Below are positions 61,369 through 64,000 of a stretch of DNA of 64,000 bases, piece after piece. How positions within the stretch are numbered: position 1 is the first letter of the stretch; every line of letters starts with the position of its first letter. The stretch comes from CAXRDE01 sp964229355 (lineage in GTDB: Bacteria > Cyanobacteriota > Sericytochromatia > UBA7694). Location: contig CAXRDE010000022.1 of assembly GCA_964229355.1 (NCBI GenBank), positions 1-64,000 of the forward strand. Direction: 5' to 3'. Under the pieces are notes generated by a model. The model did no database searches. It worked only from the letters and a program-made list of their open reading frames with translations, and was not told the origin of the DNA. A program made the position numbers and the translations under genes.

Positions 61369-62593
61369 ATCTTCTCAGCGTCAGGAGCGTTCTGAACGCT
61401 TGCAAAAAACGCGCCTCCAACCGGCACTCAACCCCAATCAATCCCTGCCGGAGCATCAGCCGGTTCACCCCATTGATTACCTTTTGCTTTACCTGGTGGC
61501 TTTATTGACTCTGGCGGGTGTGATTGGTATTTTAAGTGCCAGTGCCCACGTGGCGCAAAACCAGTTGGGCGATGCCAGTTACTATTTTAAAAAGCAACTG
61601 GTGGGGGTGGTTGTGGGAGCTGTCGCGATGCTTATTTCATCGCGTATGAACCTTTATAAATTGGCGCGCTGGATTCGACCCTTGATGTTGATAACCATTT
61701 TACTGCTCGTGGGGACCCACTTGCCGGGTATTGGTGTCACCAGTAAGGGATCCTCGCGCTGGTTGAATATTCCCGGGGTGATTTTTCAGCCTTCTGAGAT
61801 TGCCAAGCCCATGATTGTATTGTATTTGGCCGCCATTTTGGGTAATCTGCGTTTTGCGCTCATGAGCTTAAAAGACAAACTGATAGCCTTCTCGCCCGTG
61901 CTGGCGATTTTGGTGATTGTGGTGCGCCAGCCCGACCTGGGTACCACCATTGTGTTGGGGACGACTGTGTTGATGATGTGTTTTGTCGCGGGGTTGCCTT
62001 ATCGTTATCTCATTGGGCTGTTTTCGACAGGTTTTGTGGCTGCAGGCCTGGTGGCCCTGAGTAACCCTTATCAATATGCCCGAATTACCTCCTGGTTGGA
62101 TCCCTGGTCAGATCCACAAAATACAGGTTTTCACCTGATTCAATCGATGATTGCCATTGGATCGGGTGGCGTAACGGGTAAGGGCTTTGGGCAAAGTGTT
62201 CAGAAACTCTTTTACCTGCCTGAACAGCACACGGACTTTATTTTTGCGGTGATTGCTGAAGAATTTGGTCTGGCGGGTGGATTGGTGCTTTTCTTTCTTT
62301 TTTGCGCTTTAACCCAACGGGGTGTGTCTATTTCTTTTCGGAGCCCCACCCCTTATCTTAAACTTCTGGCTATTGGTTTGGCCACGATGGTGTCGATGCA
62401 GGCCCTCGTAAATCTTGGGGTGGTTACAGGAACCATTCCCACCACAGGGTTGACTTTGCCTTTTGTCAGTTTCGGTAGTTCTTCATTGGTGGTAAATTTG
62501 GCCGCGATGGGATTGCTGTTAAATGTTTCTCGATATATACCCGTGCGTCAGGGCGAACTGAAAAATCAGCGTCGACGGGAGCGTGTGTCATGA
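61340..62593 (+). CDS. ftsW: Division SEDS protein FtsW
   Basis: FtsW polymerises lipid II at the division site with its partner PBP. Ten membrane helices follow a basic N-terminal tail; key stretches are GILSASAHVAQNQLGDASYYFKKQL, SSRWLNIPGVIFQPSEIAKP, IAEEFGLAGGL and LTLPFVSFGSSSLVVNLAAMG. Its place between murD and murG supports FtsW over RodA. I choose ATG 61340, giving 418 residues and a 29-bp overlap with murD; the ribosome site is distant (AGGAG at about 61319), so the start is uncertain. Confidence 0.92.
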   Translation: MLPNLFQKPKSSQRQERSERLQKTRLQPALNPNQSLPEHQPVHPIDYLLLYLVALLTLAGVIGILSASAHVAQNQLGDASYYFKKQLVGVVVGAVAMLISSRMNLYKLARWIRPLMLITILLLVGTHLPGIGVTSKGSSRWLNIPGVIFQPSEIAKPMIVLYLAAILGNLRFALMSLKDKLIAFSPVLAILVIVVRQPDLGTTIVLGTTVLMMCFVAGLPYRYLIGLFSTGFVAAGLVALSNPYQYARITSWLDPWSDPQNTGFHLIQSMIAIGSGGVTGKGFGQSVQKLFYLPEQHTDFIFAVIAEEFGLAGGLVLFFLFCALTQRGVSISFRSPTPYLKLLAIGLATMVSMQALVNLGVVTGTIPTTGLTLPFVSFGSSSLVVNLAAMGLLLNVSRYIPVRQGELKNQRRRERVS

Positions 62594-63690
62594 GTGTAAC
62601 CCTTGCGATTGCCTGCGGGGGAACCGGAGGGCATATCTATCCAGGCATTACCCTGGCAGAACATTTGCAAACCCAGGGGTATTCCGTGGTGTTCACGGGC
62701 TCAAACCTGCGTATGGAGAAAGACATTCTTCCTCAGGCGGGCTTCACGTTTATGGGCGTTCCTGTGCGGCCTTTCCAAAAAAAGCATCCTTTAGGCTCTG
62801 TTTTAAACTGGTGGCGCTGTACACAACAGGCAAAGTCTTTTTTGAAACAGCACCAGGTGAAAGCCCTGGTGGGCATGGGTTCGTATATTACGGTTCCTGC
62901 CATTCTTGCTGCCCGTCAGTTAAAGATTCCTGTTTTTTTGGTGGAAACCAATCGGGTACCCGGAAAAGCCAATCAGTGGCTAGGCCGTCTGGCGGATTGG
63001 GTCGCTTTAACCTATGGGGATACGGCCCGGGCCTTTCCCAAAACAGAAACCTTTGTCAGTGGGAGTCCTGTGCGACCTGAATTTGGTCAAATTTCCCGGC
63101 AAGCAGGCGCTGAGGTTTTTGGCTTAAACCCTGATTGGCCGGTGTTTAGTGTCATTGGGGGCAGTCAGGGGGCTCAGGTTTTTAATCAGGTGCTCCGTGA
63201 TGCCTTACCCGAGCTATTGGCGATTGAAAACTTGCAAATTGTGCATGTATGCGGCGCGTCAAACTTTGATGAAGCCAAAGCCAACACGTCCTCATCTGCT
63301 GGTCAGGAGCGTTACCATTTGCTAGAATATGTGGAGAATATGCCCGCTTTGCTAGCGAGCACAGACCTTGCGCTTTCCCGTGCTGGCGCTTCCACCATTG
63401 CTGAGCTGATGGTGTGTGAAGTCCCCTCTATCCTGGTTCCCGGTCGTTTTGGTGGCGGTCATCAGCGAGATAACGCAGAAGCTGTAGCTGCAGCAGGTGC
63501 TGGAATCATGCTGGATGAACAAGACCTTTCACCTTCACGTTTAACACAGTGCGTTAAGGATGTAATCTTGAATACAGAAAAACATCAGCGCATGCGGGAG
63601 AATAGTAAGAAATTAAATACCAGAGACGCAGCAGAGTATATTGTTCACAGAATTGTGGAGAGTATCAAAGAGAAAGAGGCCGTATGTTAG
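62590..63690 (+). CDS. murG: Lipid II synthase MurG
   Basis: MurG transfers GlcNAc to lipid I. Diagnostic stretches are IACGGTGGHIYPGITLAE, GMGSYITVPAILAAR, FLVETNRVPGKANQWLGR, VIGGSQGAQVFNQ, ALSRAGASTIAELM and FGGGHQRDNAEAV. The 366-residue length is normal. The start codon overlaps the ftsW stop (ATGA), and its own stop overlaps the start of murC. Confidence 0.97.
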   Translation: MSVTLAIACGGTGGHIYPGITLAEHLQTQGYSVVFTGSNLRMEKDILPQAGFTFMGVPVRPFQKKHPLGSVLNWWRCTQQAKSFLKQHQVKALVGMGSYITVPAILAARQLKIPVFLVETNRVPGKANQWLGRLADWVALTYGDTARAFPKTETFVSGSPVRPEFGQISRQAGAEVFGLNPDWPVFSVIGGSQGAQVFNQVLRDALPELLAIENLQIVHVCGASNFDEAKANTSSSAGQERYHLLEYVENMPALLASTDLALSRAGASTIAELMVCEVPSILVPGRFGGGHQRDNAEAVAAAGAGIMLDEQDLSPSRLTQCVKDVILNTEKHQRMRENSKKLNTRDAAEYIVHRIVESIKEKEAVC

Positions 63691-64000
63691 ACGCAGCACA
63701 GCACATCCATTTTATTGGCATTGGGGGCATTGGGATGAGCGGGCTTGCCCGTATTTTATTAACCCATGGTAAGACCGTGAGCGGGTCTGACCTCAAAGCA
63801 AATGCGCAAACCCAGGCCTTGCAAGCGCAAGGTGCCCACATTTACTTTGAACAGGCTGCCGCAAACCTTCAAGATACGGTGGAGTGTGTGGTTATTTCTA
63901 CGGCCATCTCTGAACATAACCCCGAGCTCAAGCGCGCGCGAGCGATGAATCTTCCTGTTCTACATCGTTCTGATGTGTTGCGCTACCTTCTTGAGGTTAG
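63684..64000 (+). CDS. murC: UDP-N-acetylmuramate-L-alanine ligase MurC (partial, N-terminal)
   Basis: From ATG 63684, overlapping the murG stop by 7 bp, a frame runs to the window end without a stop (105 codons). The translation begins MLDAAQHIHFIGIGGIGMSG, the UDP-binding glycine loop of MurC, and continues with VSGSDLKANAQTQALQ and VVISTAISEHNPEL, all typical of the enzyme. MurC adds L-Ala to UDP-MurNAc. The ATP-binding domain lies beyond the window. Confidence 0.95.
   Translation, partial: MLDAAQHIHFIGIGGIGMSGLARILLTHGKTVSGSDLKANAQTQALQAQGAHIYFEQAAANLQDTVECVVISTAISEHNPELKRARAMNLPVLHRSDVLRYLLEV

Noticed and set aside
1..64000. Mobile elements, prophage, CRISPR arrays or toxin-antitoxin pairs
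   Set aside because: No transposase, integrase, inverted-repeat boundary, regularly spaced repeat or paired small genes were seen.

Overview
The window is a gene-dense (no gap above about 300 bp apart from RNA-gene regions), roughly 50% GC bacterial chromosome segment with about 45 protein genes, three tRNAs and a tmRNA. I see no insertion sequence, prophage, CRISPR array or plasmid marker. LptF/G-type and LptC proteins and an O-antigen-ligase-like protein indicate an outer membrane with lipopolysaccharide or a related glycolipid. Two giant flagellins suggest motility. A di-haem peroxidase, an acyl-CoA dehydrogenase and phenylalanine hydroxylase suggest an oxygen-exposed heterotroph. No photosynthesis gene is present. 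The zinc-ribbon Ser/Thr kinase, the PP2C fusion and a tmRNA tag ending AVAA recall non-photosynthetic relatives of Cyanobacteria (Sericytochromatia or Melainabacteria type), but that placement is a low-confidence inference.

Layout. 1-4.7 kb (- strand): a partial secreted protein, a 720-residue lipoprotein with locally AT-richer DNA, and an LptF/G permease fused to a second membrane region and a Met/Pro/Gly-rich tail. 4.7-8.3 kb (+): acyl-CoA dehydrogenase, then a translationally coupled sugar-phosphate pair in which a SIS-fold isomerase is followed by a phosphohexomutase homologue lacking its catalytic residues. 8.3-14.7 kb: NhaR-type regulator, small exported protein, biotin carboxylase, exported EEP-family lipoprotein, HemW, and a di-haem peroxidase lipoprotein. 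14.9-18.5 kb: two sensor kinases meeting tail to tail and a small acidic protein. 18.6-26.5 kb: recA, a double-zinc-ribbon Ser/Thr kinase, a pseudokinase-PP2C fusion, tRNA-Gly/Arg/His, a HEAT-repeat protein and a zinc-ribbon M48-like protein. 26.5-34.2 kb: two lipoproteins, an orphan nucleotidyltransferase-fold protein, and the tight operon pspA - phosphatase - rsmD - lptC - hom.

34.3-41.2 kb is a signalling block: a REC-histidine kinase, a 1320-residue hybrid kinase with two receivers and an HPt domain, and on the other strand phenylalanine hydroxylase coupled to a REC-GGDEF diguanylate cyclase. 41.4-48.0 kb holds two tandem paralogous flagellins of 1167 and 1028 residues. 48.0-54.0 kb: a lipoprotein hydrolase, a helical protein of unknown function, an ABC-2 type exporter pair, an exported DUF2252 protein and tmRNA. 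54.0-58.9 kb: S9 peptidase, methyltransferase, and an O-antigen-ligase-like protein with TPRs. 59.0-64.0 kb: the division/cell-wall run mraY-murD-ftsW-murG-murC, cut by the window end.

The most unusual item is the phosphatase at 31820-33463. Its sequence blocks match PafA-type alkaline phosphatases, but the block that is C-terminal in that family lies at the N-terminus, while every expected metal ligand is kept. Other notable points are the catalytically degenerate phosphohexomutase, the pseudokinase-phosphatase fusion, three convergent gene pairs whose stop codons share one TTAA, and repeated extended -10 promoters. All assignments rest on reading motifs; no database search was run.
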